From the NCBI RefSeq assembly GCF_034555965.1, contig NZ_JAYDCK010000003.1, positions 62,001-126,000 of the forward strand: DNA of 64,000 nucleotides. Direction: 5' to 3'. How positions within the stretch are numbered: position 1 is the stretch's first letter; each line of letters starts with the position of its first letter. Shown piece after piece: positions 29,548 through 38,859 of the stretch. The notes below the pieces were generated by a model. The model searched no databases, had not been told where the DNA came from, and saw nothing but the letters and a program-made list of their open reading frames with translations. Made by a program: the position numbers and the translations under genes. The DNA is from Aquicoccus sp. G2-2 (GTDB taxonomy: Bacteria; Pseudomonadota; Alphaproteobacteria; Rhodobacterales; Rhodobacteraceae).

Positions 29548-29820
29548 ATGGCTGAACCCGACCTCAGAGCGCGCGCCGTGCCTGGTGGCGAGATTGCCGT
29601 GCGGGTGACGCCGAAAGCGGCGCGCAACCGGATCGTGGCCGAGGCGGATGTGGTGCGGGTTTACGTGACGGTGGTGCCGGAAGGCGGCAAGGCCAATGCC
29701 GCCGTGCAAAAGATGCTGGCAAAGGCGCTGGGCGTGCCGAAAACGCAGCTGGAACTGATCCGCGGAGCAACGGGGCGGGACAAGGTGTTCCGGATTGCGA
29801 AGCCGCGAGGGGGCCGATGA
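29548..29820 (+). CDS. DUF167 (YggU-like) protein
   Basis: 90 residues. The family pattern is plain: IAVRVTPKAARNRIVAE, then VVRVYVTVVPEGGKANAAVQKMLAKALGVPKTQLELIRGATGRDKVFRI. Members are small, cytosolic and conserved across bacteria and archaea without an agreed function. The ATG at 29548 is used; an ATG five bases upstream is out of frame. The gene stands alone between divergent and convergent neighbours. Confidence 0.88.
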   Translation: MAEPDLRARAVPGGEIAVRVTPKAARNRIVAEADVVRVYVTVVPEGGKANAAVQKMLAKALGVPKTQLELIRGATGRDKVFRIAKPRGGR

Positions 29821-29880
29821 TGAGCTGTCGGTCGGAGCAGGCGCGTGCATGGATGCTTGCCCGGTATGGGGCGCTTGGGA

Positions 29881-30117
29881 TCAACCTTTTGGGGCCAGCG
29901 AATAAACGCCCTCGGGCAGATTGAGCGCAGCGGCGAGGTCGCGGACCTGCGCCATGGAAAGCGTGATCTTCTGCATCCTGTCGGTGCGCGGATCAAGTTG
30001 CTCAACAGTGATGCATTCGGCGAATGCGTTTATGACCACATCTTCGAGAAGCGGTGCGCCAGCCTCGTCAACAAGGGTGATTACGGTGGAGTCAAACTCG
30101 TGTTCGATGGAAAACAT
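29881..30117 (-). CDS. Small conserved hypothetical protein
   Basis: 78 residues, no signal peptide, no Cys-rich motif. The sequence is acidic and strand-rich: FSIEHEFDSTVITLVDEAGAPLLEDVVINAFAEC, then KITLSMAQVRDLAAALNLPEGVY. Codon use has high GC3 like its neighbours and the opposite-strand ORF is weaker, so I accept it as real. I recall similar proteins in Rhodobacterales but know no function. It converges on DUF167. Confidence 0.65.
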   Translation of the reverse strand: MFSIEHEFDSTVITLVDEAGAPLLEDVVINAFAECITVEQLDPRTDRMQKITLSMAQVRDLAAALNLPEGVYSLAPKG

Positions 30118-30293
30118 AAGATCAGCTTACAGCGTTTCGAGGTGATCTGGAATATGCGTTCTTTTGGGTCTCTGGCTTTGGTGTAGGTTATGTGCAGGCC
30201 ACACCTGGCCCGTCTGCTTTGAGCGCAGGAAGGGGCTGGCAAGACGGACGGGGGTGCTATTCTAGCGTGCGAAGTGAACTTAGTGGGGCAGGT

Positions 30294-31034
30294 ATGCGTG
30301 TATTGACCAAGGGTTTTGCCCGATATGCGGCCCTGCTCGCGGTGCTGTTTGTTCCGGGTTGTGTGACGCCGACACCTGCGCCGCAGCGCCCGGCCCCACA
30401 AGCGCAGGCGGCACAGCCTTCTGGGATTGCGGCCAAATTATCAGCCCAGCGGGCGGCGCGGCAGTTTGTTAGCGTGGTGAGAACTGTCGAGCCGGTGGCC
30501 GAGCGTGAATGCCGTGCGCGCACCAAGGGTGCGAACTGCGATTTTCAGATTGTAGTGGATGACCGGGCAGGTCAGCCCGCCAATGCCTATCAGACGGTGG
30601 ACCGTTCAGGCCGCCCGGTGATTGCCTTCACCTTGGCGTTGATAAGGGAGGTGCGCAACGCCGATGAGTTGGCGTTCGTGATGGGCCATGAGACCGCACA
30701 CCACATTTCCGGCCATATCAGGCGCCAGCAGGAGAATGCCTCTGCCGGGGCGGTGATCTTTGCCGGGCTTGCGGTGCTGACCGGGGGCGATGCCAGCGCC
30801 ATACAGTCTGCGCAGGAGATTGGCGCGGCGGTGGGCGCGCGCAGTTATTCCAAGGAGTTCGAGTTGGAGGCAGACGCGCTTGGCACGGTGATTACCAAGC
30901 ATGCAGGCTATGACCCAGTGAAGGGCGCGCAATTTTTCACCCGTATTCCGGATCCGGGTAATCGTTTTCTTGGCACCCACCCACCCAATGCGCAGCGGAT
31001 TGAAACAGTGCGGCGGGTGGCAGCGGGGCTTTGA
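30294..31034 (+). CDS. M48-family metallopeptidase lipoprotein
   Basis: 246 residues from ATG 30294; the frame is open upstream but lacks similarity. A lipobox (VLFVPGC, Cys about residue 23) marks an outer- or inner-membrane lipoprotein. A Pro/Gln/Ala-rich linker leads to the peptidase domain with HETAH (zinc ligands plus Glu), the following ISGHIRRQQE, and the downstream YSKEFELEADALGT motif giving the third ligand. It resembles LoiP/BepA-type periplasmic quality-control proteases. It is followed closely by the IMPACT-family gene. Confidence 0.88.
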   Translation: MRVLTKGFARYAALLAVLFVPGCVTPTPAPQRPAPQAQAAQPSGIAAKLSAQRAARQFVSVVRTVEPVAERECRARTKGANCDFQIVVDDRAGQPANAYQTVDRSGRPVIAFTLALIREVRNADELAFVMGHETAHHISGHIRRQQENASAGAVIFAGLAVLTGGDASAIQSAQEIGAAVGARSYSKEFELEADALGTVITKHAGYDPVKGAQFFTRIPDPGNRFLGTHPPNAQRIETVRRVAAGL

Positions 31035-31047
31035 TGGAGTGCCGGGC

Positions 31048-31413
31048 GTGATCCAGATCGAGAACGTGGTGACTGATCGTGGCTCGAAATATGCGGTGTC
31101 AGGTGGCGTGGTGCACAACAGGGCGGACGCGGACGCGTTTTTGAAGACACTGAAACGAGATAAGAAATATGCCAAGGCCACGCATAACAGCTGGGCGATG
31201 TTGCTTGCGGATGGTGGGCCGATCAAGGGCGATGACGGCGAAAGTGGTGCCGGGATGGTGATCTTGCGGATGCTGGAGCGCGAGGGACTGCAGGATCATT
31301 TGATCGTGGTGACACGGTGGTATGGCGGCACCAAACTGGGTGGTGACAGGTTCCGACGGGTGCAGGACTGTGTGCGCGCCTATTTTGATGCGCGGCGGAC
31401 GCCATCGGGGTGA
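31048..31413 (+). CDS. IMPACT (YigZ/UPF0029) family protein, short form
   Basis: 121 residues from GTG 31048, eight bases after GGAG. The UPF0029 signature is complete: TDRGSKYAVSGG, KKYAKATHNSWAML, GDDGESGAGMVILRMLEREG and VVTRWYGGTKLGGDRFRRVQD. The C-terminal domain of the longer YigZ form is absent, so this is the single-domain version. Function is unclear; eukaryotic IMPACT acts in translation control. Probably co-transcribed with the M48 lipoprotein, 13 bases upstream. Confidence 0.85.
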   Translation: MIQIENVVTDRGSKYAVSGGVVHNRADADAFLKTLKRDKKYAKATHNSWAMLLADGGPIKGDDGESGAGMVILRMLEREGLQDHLIVVTRWYGGTKLGGDRFRRVQDCVRAYFDARRTPSG

Positions 31414-31491
31414 GCCGGGAAGGAAGAATGGACAGGCGCGCGCGGGCTGCGTAGGCTCGGGAAAGTTTTTTGAGAACCAAAGGATATTACC

Positions 31492-31839
31492 ATGATGACA
31501 CGCCGGTTTTCGATTGCGGTAATAATGGCCGGGCTGGCCATGCCGGTTTGGGCGGGAGGGATTCCGCAGGATATTTCGGGGACATACCAGGCACAGGGGC
31601 GCAACCCAGACGGCTCGACCTATCGTGGCCATGTATCGGTGCGGCAGGGCGCGGGCGGCGGGGTCGCATTCGCCTGGGTCGTGGGCAAGCAAAGCTATGC
31701 CGGGACGGGCACACGCGAAGGCCGAGTGGTGAGCGTGAATTGGGGTGACAAGTTTCCGGTGATTTACGTGATCATGCCGAATGGCGCGTTGCATGGCACA
31801 TGGGCAAATGGCCGGGCGCTGGAGCGGTTGCAGAAATGA
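31492..31839 (+). CDS. Small secreted beta-rich protein, unknown
   Basis: 115 residues with a clear signal peptide (RFSIAVIMAGLAMPVWA, cleavage after residue 22 or so). The mature part of about 93 residues is Gly- and beta-strand-rich: DISGTYQAQGRNPDGSTYRGHVSV, then VGKQSYAGTGTREGRVVSVNWG and NGALHGTWANGRALERL. This looks like a lipocalin-like or calycin-like half barrel of the sort often seen in small periplasmic proteins. I do not recognise a named family. Two adjacent ATGs (31492, 31495) are possible starts. Confidence 0.65.
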   Translation: MMTRRFSIAVIMAGLAMPVWAGGIPQDISGTYQAQGRNPDGSTYRGHVSVRQGAGGGVAFAWVVGKQSYAGTGTREGRVVSVNWGDKFPVIYVIMPNGALHGTWANGRALERLQK

Positions 31840-31860
31840 GGGCGTGTTTCCTTCAAACTA

Positions 31861-33243
31861 TCAAATGCGCTTGCCCCACAGATCATATTCCCCGGCTTCA
31901 TCGACTTCGACGCGTGCAATTTCACCCACGCTCAGCCCGTCCGTTCCCTCATCAATAAAGAGGTTGCCGTCGATCTCTGGCGCGTCGGCCTTGGTGCGGC
32001 AGGTGGCGATGCCGTCTTTGTCGATGTCGTCGATGATGACATCCATGTGCTGCCCAACTTTGGCGGCGAGCTTGGCTTCGGAAATGCTTTGGGCTTTCTC
32101 CATGAAGCGGTCCCAACGCTCTTGCTTGACCTCGGCGGGCACATGGTCAGGCAAGGCATTGGAACGGGCGCCTTCGACGTTTTCATACTGAAAACAGCCG
32201 ACCCGGTCGAGCTGTGCTTCGTCCATCCAGTCGAGCAGGGTTTGAAACTCGGCCTCCGTCTCTCCGGGGTAGCCGACAATGAAGGTGGAGCGCAGGGTGA
32301 TGTCGGGGCAGACCGCGCGCCATTCGGCGATACGGTCAAGCGTGCGTTCGGCGTGGGCGGGGCGGGCCATGCGTTTCAGTGTGTCGGGGTGGGCGTGCTG
32401 AAACGGGATGTCGAGATAGGGCAGGATAAGCCCGTCTGCCATCAGCGGGATCAATTCGCGCACATGCGGATAGGGATAGACGTAATGCAGGCGCACCCAG
32501 AGGTCGCGCCCGGCACCGAGCTGCCCCAAATCGCGGGCGAGGGCGGTGATCGGTTGCTCCTCTGCGGCGCGGCGCGCCTCGCGCGGCCAGTCGATGCCAT
32601 AGGCAGAGGTATCCTGAGAAATGACGAGAAGTTCCCGCACACCGTTTTCCACCAGCTTTTCCGCCTCGCGCAGCACGGCATGGGCGGGGCGCGAAACAAG
32701 GCGACCGCGCATCGAAGGGATGATGCAGAATTTGCAGTGATGATTGCAGCCCTCGGAAATCTTGAGATAGCTGTAGTGGCGCGGCGTGAGCGAAACGCCG
32801 GAGGCCGGAAGCAGGTCAATGAACGGATCGGGCGCCGGCGGCACGGCGGCGTGAACCGCATCGAGCACCTGTTCATATTGCTGCGGGCCGGTGACGGCGA
32901 GCACGCGGGGATGTGCGCCGGTGATGTAGGCGGGCTCTGCCCCGAGACAGCCGGTAACGATGACGCGGCCATTCTCGCTCAGAGCTTCGCCGATGGCATC
33001 AAGCGATTCGGCCTTGGCGGAATCGAGAAAGCCACAGGTATTCACGATCACCGCGTCGGCACCGGAATAGTCGGGCGAGATGCCGTAGCCTTCGGCGCGC
33101 AGCCGGGTGAGGATGCGTTCGCTATCGACCAATGCTTTGGGACAGCCGAGTGAAACCATGCCAATGGTAGGCTGGCCTGCACGGCGCTCATCGGTGAAGC
33201 GGGCATGGGCGAGATCGGGGCGGAGATCGGGCGGGTTCTGCAT
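31861..33243 (-). CDS. rimO: RimO, ribosomal protein S12 methylthiotransferase
   Basis: 460 residues from ATG 33243; the open frame to 33318 has no similarity. The N-terminal UPF0004 domain carries the auxiliary-cluster Cys residues ([34 protein letters not shown]). The radical SAM triad is in [20 protein letters not shown], followed by [21 protein letters not shown] and a C-terminal TRAM domain. It methylthiolates Asp88 of S12. It is divergent from the AsmA gene across 166 bases. Confidence 0.95.
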   Translation of the reverse strand: MQNPPDLRPDLAHARFTDERRAGQPTIGMVSLGCPKALVDSERILTRLRAEGYGISPDYSGADAVIVNTCGFLDSAKAESLDAIGEALSENGRVIVTGCLGAEPAYITGAHPRVLAVTGPQQYEQVLDAVHAAVPPAPDPFIDLLPASGVSLTPRHYSYLKISEGCNHHCKFCIIPSMRGRLVSRPAHAVLREAEKLVENGVRELLVISQDTSAYGIDWPREARRAAEEQPITALARDLGQLGAGRDLWVRLHYVYPYPHVRELIPLMADGLILPYLDIPFQHAHPDTLKRMARPAHAERTLDRIAEWRAVCPDITLRSTFIVGYPGETEAEFQTLLDWMDEAQLDRVGCFQYENVEGARSNALPDHVPAEVKQERWDRFMEKAQSISEAKLAAKVGQHMDVIIDDIDKDGIATCRTKADAPEIDGNLFIDEGTDGLSVGEIARVEVDEAGEYDLWGKRI

Positions 33244-33409
33244 GGAGGCCTGATAGTGCAAAATGCCGCGCGGCGGAAGCGTTGCTTTGCGCCGCGTTGT
33301 CGGCGAAAGATGGCGCAATGGCGGGCGGGTTCTTGCCGATCCGGGGGCGGCACATTAGCTCTGGGCGCAAGGGCCGTGAAACGGCGGTGACAACAAGGCG
33401 GGTGGTTTT

Positions 33410-35344
33410 ATGCGGTGGATTTTCAGGATACTTGGCGCGCTTGTCGTCGCTGCGCTTTTGTTGGCAGGGGCATTGTTCATGTTGCCCGGCCAGAAGATCG
33501 CGCAAGTGGCGGCCCGCCAGATCGAGGCGATGACCGGGCGTAACGTGAGCTTTGATGGCGATGTTTCGATCAGTTTCTTTCCGGTTCTGGGGGTAAAGAC
33601 CGGGCCGGTGACGGTTGCCAATGCGAAATGGTCGAAAGAGGGGCCGTTGATGACGGCCAAGGCGCTTTCCATCGGGGTGGAAACCATGCCTTTGCTAAGT
33701 GGGCAGATCAAGATCAGGCAGATTGAGGTGCAAGCGCCGGATATTACTCTGGAGCGCAACAAGGCGGGCGAGGTCAACTGGACCGAAGCAAGTGAAGGGG
33801 GCACGGCGGGTGCTGCTGCAAGCTCCGGCAAAGGTTACACGATTTCGCTCGACAAGCTTGAGATTGCCGACGGGCGGTTGCGCTATCTCGATCATGCCAG
33901 CGGAACGGCAGAGACGCTGGAGACGCTCAATGCCCAGCTTGCGGTGCCAAACGCGGCCGGGACGGCCACGTTTTCGCTGACGGCGCTGCGTGCGGGGGCC
34001 AAGGTCGCGGTAAGCGGCACCGTGGGCGGGCTGCAAGGTTTGATTGATGGCAAGGTTGTGCCGCTCAATTCGCAGATCAAGGCCGGTGGCGGCGCGGTGG
34101 TGTTCACCGGCAAGGCAGCACTGGTGGGGGATGCGCAGGGCAAATTTTCGGCTAACCTGTCTTCGACCGGCAATTTTCTTGCAGCACTGGGCATTCCGGG
34201 TGTCAGCCCGCCAGCCGGGCTGGGCCAGAGGCTTCAAGCGAACGGGCTTGTCGTGGTGAAAGGTGGCAACGCTATCACGCTGCGCAAGATGACGCTGGGG
34301 CTTGATCAGAATGAGTTGACCGGGGAGGCGGATATCAACCTTGCCGGGGCGGTGCCGAAGGTCAAGGCACGGCTTAGTGCCAAGGCGCTTGATTTCGCGG
34401 CGCTGACCGAGGGGGATAGTGGTGGCAGCGGAGAAAGTGCGGCAAGCGATACCGGCTGGTCAAAAGCCAAGATTGACGCGTCAGCTTTGGCTGCGGTGAA
34501 CGGCCAAATGCGGCTGACGGCAAGCAGTATTGATGTTGGGATGGCAAAGCTGGGTGCGAGCGATGTGACGGCAACGCTGGACAATTCGCGCGTGGTCTTT
34601 TCGCTTAACAAGGTGGCGGCTTATGGCGGCGAATTAGGCGGTGAGTTCGTGGTGAACAACCGGGGCGGGCTGTCTGTGGGGGGCAAGCTCGGCGCGAAAT
34701 CGGTGGAGGTCAAGGATGCGCTCTCTGATTTGGGCGGGATAACCCGGCTTTCGGGGCAAGCGGATGTGCTACTGAATTTCCTTGGCTCCGGCAGTTCGGT
34801 TGACGCGATCATGCACAGCCTGAAGGGCGATGGGCGTGTCGTTATGGATAAGGGCACGATTTCGGGCTTTGACCTTAACAAGCTGATGAGTTCGGGCAAT
34901 GGCAGTGGCGGGACCACGATTTTTGACACACTGACGGCGACGTTTGCCATGGCGGGGGGTAATTTGGACAATCAGGACTTGAAGATGAGCCTGCCCAGCA
35001 TCGAGGCAACCGGCAAGGGCCGGGTCGGGCTTGGTGCGCGCGATATCGACTATCTTTTCACCCCGGTGGCGCTCAAGCTGCGCGGCGGAAAGGGGCTCGT
35101 CATTCCGGTGCGGATCAAGGGGGCATGGGCCAGCCCGAAAATCATTCCCGATCTGAATGCAGTAATTGATCTTAACTTTTCCGACGAGAAGAAGGCGCTG
35201 AAAGAGAATGTTGAAGGCAAGGTGAAAGAGAAGCTGAAACAGCAGCTTGACGTTGATGTGCAGGACGGTCAATCGGTCGGAGATGCAGTAAAGCAAAAAG
35301 CGCAGGACGAGCTGATGAAGGGGCTTCAGGATTTGCTGAAATAA
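33410..35344 (+). CDS. AsmA-family protein
   Basis: 644 residues. One N-terminal membrane helix (about 4-26) is followed by the AsmA N-domain (IAQVAARQIEAMTGRNVSFDGDVSISFFPVLGVKTGPVTVAN). Long beta-rich repeats with many Gly and Ala follow, then the AsmA_2-type C-terminal region (DKGTISGFDLNKLM, then the VALKLRGGKGLVIPVRIKGAWASPKIIPDLNAV segment). Family members sit in the inner membrane with a periplasmic groove-like body and are linked to outer-membrane assembly and lipid transport. It is monocistronic by appearance. Confidence 0.9.
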   Translation: MRWIFRILGALVVAALLLAGALFMLPGQKIAQVAARQIEAMTGRNVSFDGDVSISFFPVLGVKTGPVTVANAKWSKEGPLMTAKALSIGVETMPLLSGQIKIRQIEVQAPDITLERNKAGEVNWTEASEGGTAGAAASSGKGYTISLDKLEIADGRLRYLDHASGTAETLETLNAQLAVPNAAGTATFSLTALRAGAKVAVSGTVGGLQGLIDGKVVPLNSQIKAGGGAVVFTGKAALVGDAQGKFSANLSSTGNFLAALGIPGVSPPAGLGQRLQANGLVVVKGGNAITLRKMTLGLDQNELTGEADINLAGAVPKVKARLSAKALDFAALTEGDSGGSGESAASDTGWSKAKIDASALAAVNGQMRLTASSIDVGMAKLGASDVTATLDNSRVVFSLNKVAAYGGELGGEFVVNNRGGLSVGGKLGAKSVEVKDALSDLGGITRLSGQADVLLNFLGSGSSVDAIMHSLKGDGRVVMDKGTISGFDLNKLMSSGNGSGGTTIFDTLTATFAMAGGNLDNQDLKMSLPSIEATGKGRVGLGARDIDYLFTPVALKLRGGKGLVIPVRIKGAWASPKIIPDLNAVIDLNFSDEKKALKENVEGKVKEKLKQQLDVDVQDGQSVGDAVKQKAQDELMKGLQDLLK

Positions 35345-35367
35345 GGCGCGGGGAGCAGCCGACCTGC

Positions 35368-35838
35368 TCAGGTGTCGTGATGCGGTGCATGGCCTGATGG
35401 AGCGCGGTAGGGGCGGGTGACATCTTTCAGCGTCGCATCAAGCGCCTCGCAGGTAAGCCGGATTGCGCCATCACCTGCAAGCGTGAGCAGAACTGCGCCT
35501 GCGGCGTCTTCGCCGGGTTCCCAATCGACAGAGAGCAGTGACAGCACCGTGTCTTTTTCACCACGCTCGATACCCTGACTGGCGACCGAAAGCACATCGC
35601 CGAACACCAGCAAGGATTGCACACGCTCTGCGCCGTGGCGCGCGCGGCCCCGGTCTTCCCAGCGAAAGCGGTTCAGCAGAAGCGCGAAGCGGCGCTCTTG
35701 TGGTTGCCAGCGCATTTCGGAAAGCGGCAAAACTGCATCCTGTGCCAGCGCCGAGATTACTTTCAGATCGTCAGCATCGACAGCGCCCAGATTGAGCGGC
35801 GCTTCGCGGCCATCATGGAAGCTTGCGTCTTCGGTCAT
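35368..35838 (-). CDS. DUF2948 family protein
   Basis: 156 residues. It matches the DUF2948 pattern in my memory: [46 protein letters not shown], then [15 protein letters not shown] and a terminal [20 protein letters not shown]. Soluble, no signal, function unknown, restricted largely to alphaproteobacteria. The start overlaps the murA stop by four bases, so it is translated from the murA transcript. Confidence 0.85.
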   Translation of the reverse strand: MTEDASFHDGREAPLNLGAVDADDLKVISALAQDAVLPLSEMRWQPQERRFALLLNRFRWEDRGRARHGAERVQSLLVFGDVLSVASQGIERGEKDTVLSLLSVDWEPGEDAAGAVLLTLAGDGAIRLTCEALDATLKDVTRPYRAPSGHAPHHDT

Positions 35839-37103
35839 TCGCTTTTTACCCGTTCAATTTTGGCACCTACACCCTGAAGCTTGCGCACCACATGTTCATA
35901 GCCCCGGTCAAGGTGATAGACCCGGTTGATGATGGTATCGCCTTTTGCCGCCAGCCCGGCGAGGATGAGCGAGACCGAGGCGCGCAGGTCGGTAGCCATG
36001 ACCGGCGCGCCCTTGAGCCGGTCGACGCCGGTGACCGTGGCGGTGCCGCCATGCACTTCGATATTGGCCCCCATGCGGGTGAGTTCGGGGGCGTGCATGA
36101 AGCGGTTCTCGAAGATCTTTTCTTCCAGCACAGAGGTGCCTTCGGCGGTGCACAGAAGCGCCATCATCTGTGCCTGCAAGTCGGTGGGAAAGCCGGGGAA
36201 CGGCTCGGTCGTGACATCCACCGCATTGACCCGGCCATTGCGGGGGCGAACCTTGAGGCCGCGCTTGGTCTGCGTCACTTCGATGCCGGCAGCATCGAGT
36301 TTTTCAACAAACGCGCCGACAAGATCAAGCCGCCCGCCGATACATTCCACTTCGCCGCCCGCAATCGCCGGGGCAAGCATGTATGTGCCCAGTTCGATCC
36401 GGTCAGTTACCACCGGATGCGTGGCACCATGCAGGCGATCGACGCCTTCAATGGTGATAGAGGGGGTGCCGTCGCCTTCGATACGCGCCCCCATTGAGCG
36501 CAGGCAGGTGGCGAGATCGACAATCTCCGGCTCACGCGCGGCGTTGTTCAGAACGGTTGTGCCTTTGGCCAGCGTTGCCGCCATCAGTACGTTTTCGGTG
36601 GCCCCGACAGAGGCGAATTCAAAGTCGATTTTCGCCCCTTTGAGCCCTTTTGACGCCTTGGCGTGCAAGTAGCCTTCTTTCAGCTCGATCTTGGCACCCA
36701 GTGCCTCAAGCCCGTGAATATGCAGATCCATTGGCCGCGCCCCGATGGCACAACCACCGGGAAGCGACACGACCGCTTGCCCCAACCGCGCCAGCATCGG
36801 CCCCAGCACGAGGTTAGAAGCGCGCATCTTGCGCACGATGTCGTAATCGGCCACGTGATTATCGAGATTGTGTGAGGACATGGCGATGACCTGCCCGTCC
36901 TGTAGCGTGCTGACCTCAGCCCCAAGCGATTGCAAAAGCGTGGCCATCGTCTTGATGTCCGAAAGCCGTGGCGCATTGGTCAGCGTCAGCGGCTCTTCGC
37001 TCAGAAGCGTGGCGGGCATCAGGGTGAGGCAGGCGTTTTTCGCCCCGGCAATGGGAATCTCACCCCGAAGTTCGCCATTGCCCGTGACGATGATCTGATC
37101 CAT
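35835..37103 (-). CDS. murA: UDP-N-acetylglucosamine 1-carboxyvinyltransferase (MurA)
   Basis: 422 residues. Family landmarks are [22 protein letters not shown] at the start (with the Lys-Asn pair), [16 protein letters not shown], the catalytic Cys loop [15 protein letters not shown] (the fosfomycin target, with Cys so normally sensitive), and [14 protein letters not shown]. It transfers enolpyruvate from PEP to UDP-GlcNAc, the first committed step of peptidoglycan synthesis. Downstream coupling is to DUF2948. Upstream, three bases away, is a 56-codon ORF on the same strand. Confidence 0.97.
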   Translation of the reverse strand: MDQIIVTGNGELRGEIPIAGAKNACLTLMPATLLSEEPLTLTNAPRLSDIKTMATLLQSLGAEVSTLQDGQVIAMSSHNLDNHVADYDIVRKMRASNLVLGPMLARLGQAVVSLPGGCAIGARPMDLHIHGLEALGAKIELKEGYLHAKASKGLKGAKIDFEFASVGATENVLMAATLAKGTTVLNNAAREPEIVDLATCLRSMGARIEGDGTPSITIEGVDRLHGATHPVVTDRIELGTYMLAPAIAGGEVECIGGRLDLVGAFVEKLDAAGIEVTQTKRGLKVRPRNGRVNAVDVTTEPFPGFPTDLQAQMMALLCTAEGTSVLEEKIFENRFMHAPELTRMGANIEVHGGTATVTGVDRLKGAPVMATDLRASVSLILAGLAAKGDTIINRVYHLDRGYEHVVRKLQGVGAKIERVKSE

Positions 37104-37106
37104 GTC

Positions 37107-37277
37107 TTACGTGTCCTTTTTCTCACCACTTTGCCCTGCGGGTCCGGCCTTGGCCGTGTCGCGTGCGCGGGCTTGTGCCTTGCGTCGCGCCATGTTGGCC
37201 TTGAGCGCCGCTTTCAGGCGGGCATCACGGTTAGCCTTGGCCCCCTGATCGGGAGTGACGGGTGGTTTGCTGCTCAT
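37107..37277 (-). CDS. Small basic protein upstream of murA
   Basis: A 56-residue ORF starting M-S-S-K-P-P-V-T-P-D-Q. It is preceded by AAGAGGTG at good spacing and ends with TAA three bases before the murA ATG. Composition is Lys/Arg/Ala-rich and helical (ANRDARLKAALKANMARRKA), with a hydrophilic tail. Third positions are GC-biased, the ribosome site is good and the spacing to murA is tight, so I accept it as a real coupled gene. Function unknown; possibly a nucleic-acid- or ribosome-associated small protein (inference from charge only). Confidence 0.6.
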   Translation of the reverse strand: MSSKPPVTPDQGAKANRDARLKAALKANMARRKAQARARDTAKAGPAGQSGEKKDT

Positions 37278-37388
37278 GGGCACCTCTTACTTGAGGCGGC
37301 AAACACAGTCCAGAAAACACTCCGATTTAGCCTTGCGCCAGCCTGATTTTGCGTCTAATCACCCGCCCACACCGAAGCGCGCGTGCGG

Positions 37389-37463
<75 letters not shown>

Positions 37464-37553
37464 TTTCTGTCTTGATTTCCGAATACTGTCTGGCCTTTTA
37501 GAGGGCGGGTTTGGTTGCTTGCAGCTATCTTTCTGCGGCATCTTGATGGCGTA

Positions 37554-37621
37554 AAGCCTGTTGTTCGGGCCATGGGAACGGCAAGTTGAATTTGATGGAC
37601 AACATGGCCCGCATCAGGCTT
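37554..37621 (+). promoter_or_regulatory. Long inverted repeat upstream of the M24 hydrolase gene
   Basis: AAGCCTG (37554-37560) and CGGGCCATG (37566-37574) pair with CATGGCCCG (37603-37611) and CAGGCTT (37615-37621). That gives 16 pairs with a small 5/3 internal loop and a 28-base apical loop. It ends 31 bases before the preferred start codon of the M24 gene, within the 170 bases that separate it from the tRNA. Could be an operator pair or a structured leader. No riboswitch class is recognised. Confidence 0.45.
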
Positions 37622-37651
37622 CCTTCGGGAAACACGATGACGGAGATTCAC

Positions 37652-38830
37652 ATGCAGCTTCTTTTTGAACATGAGGAATATCGCGGCCGCGTGGCGCGCG
37701 TGAAAGACGCCATGCGGGGCGCGGGCATTGATGTCTTGCTGATCTCAAACCCGGCGAACCAATTTTATGTCACCGGCTATGATGGTTGGTCGTTTTATAC
37801 GCCGCAGATGGTGGTTGTGGCGCTCGATGCGGATGAACCGATCTGGTTTGGGCGCAAGATGGATGCCGTAGGGGCCAAGTTCACCGCCTTTCTGGCCGAA
37901 GAAAACGTGATTGCCTATCCCGACAAATATGTCGGCAGCGATACGCTTCACCCGATGGATTATCTGGTGAAAATCCTTAAGGATAAGGGATGGGACAAGG
38001 GCCGGATCGCGGCGGAGCAGGATGATTATTACTATACCGCCAAGTGGAATCGTATCCTGACGCAAGGGTTGGGGCAGGGCGAGTTTGACGACGGGTTCCT
38101 GCTGGTAAACCGTGTTCGGATGACAAAATCGGTGCGGGAAATCGAGTATATGAGCCAGGCCGGGCAGATTGCCACGCTGGCGATGGACAGTGCGCGCAAG
38201 CTGGTGCGCCCCGGCGTGCGCCAATGCGATGTAATGGCAGAGCTTTACCGGGTGACGACCTCGGGCACGCCCGAATTCGGTGGCACGTTTCCCTGCAAAC
38301 CACCAAACGCGATGGTGGGTGAATTGGCCACGGCGCCGCATCTTAGCTGGACAGACAGGCCATTGGACGAGGATGAGCTTTTCTATATCGAGATGGGCGG
38401 GGTCCGGCATCGGTATCACTCGCCCTTGTCGCGCTGCGTTTATGTCGGCACGCCGCCGCAGGACCTTTTGGACACCACGGCAATCATTCGTGAGGGGCTT
38501 GAGGCGGCGCTTGATGTCGTCAAGCCGGGTATCGAGTGTCAGGATATGGCAGCCGCATGGGACAAGGTGATCCGCCGACACGGAATCGAGAAAGACAGCC
38601 GCATCGGTTATCCCGTCGGTATCGGGTTTCCACCGACATGGGGCGAGCTGACGTGTTCGTTGCGCGCGGGCGATACCACGGTGATACAAGAGAACATGAC
38701 CTTCCATTGCATTCCCGCGCTCTGGATGGATAAATACGGCCTTGTCGTCAGTGAATCCTTCGTCGTCACCAAAGACGGGGCAAAGCCGTTTGCCAATTGC
38801 CCAAGAGAGCTTTTGACGGCTGACGGCTAA
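37652..38830 (+). CDS. M24-family hydrolase, ectoine hydrolase (DoeA/EutD)-like
   Basis: 392 residues from ATG 37652, six bases after GGAG; ATG 37637 (M-T-E-I-H-M) is an alternative. It has a creatinase N-domain (LLISNPANQFYVTGYDGWSFYTPQMVVVALDADEPIW), then a pita-bread domain. The canonical prolidase metal ligands look lost: the first D-x-G strand reads FYIEMGGVRHRYHSPLSR. This fits the DoeA/EutD ectoine hydrolases, which open ectoine to N-acetyl-diaminobutyrate, and long stretches resemble what I remember of that group. No ectoine transporter or doeB lies nearby. The next gene encodes a gamma-glutamyltransferase-like protein, so the substrate may be another cyclic amide. Confidence 0.7.
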   Translation: MQLLFEHEEYRGRVARVKDAMRGAGIDVLLISNPANQFYVTGYDGWSFYTPQMVVVALDADEPIWFGRKMDAVGAKFTAFLAEENVIAYPDKYVGSDTLHPMDYLVKILKDKGWDKGRIAAEQDDYYYTAKWNRILTQGLGQGEFDDGFLLVNRVRMTKSVREIEYMSQAGQIATLAMDSARKLVRPGVRQCDVMAELYRVTTSGTPEFGGTFPCKPPNAMVGELATAPHLSWTDRPLDEDELFYIEMGGVRHRYHSPLSRCVYVGTPPQDLLDTTAIIREGLEAALDVVKPGIECQDMAAAWDKVIRRHGIEKDSRIGYPVGIGFPPTWGELTCSLRAGDTTVIQENMTFHCIPALWMDKYGLVVSESFVVTKDGAKPFANCPRELLTADG

Positions 38831-38859
38831 GCAGTGCGGCGCAGGCAAGAGGAAAACCC

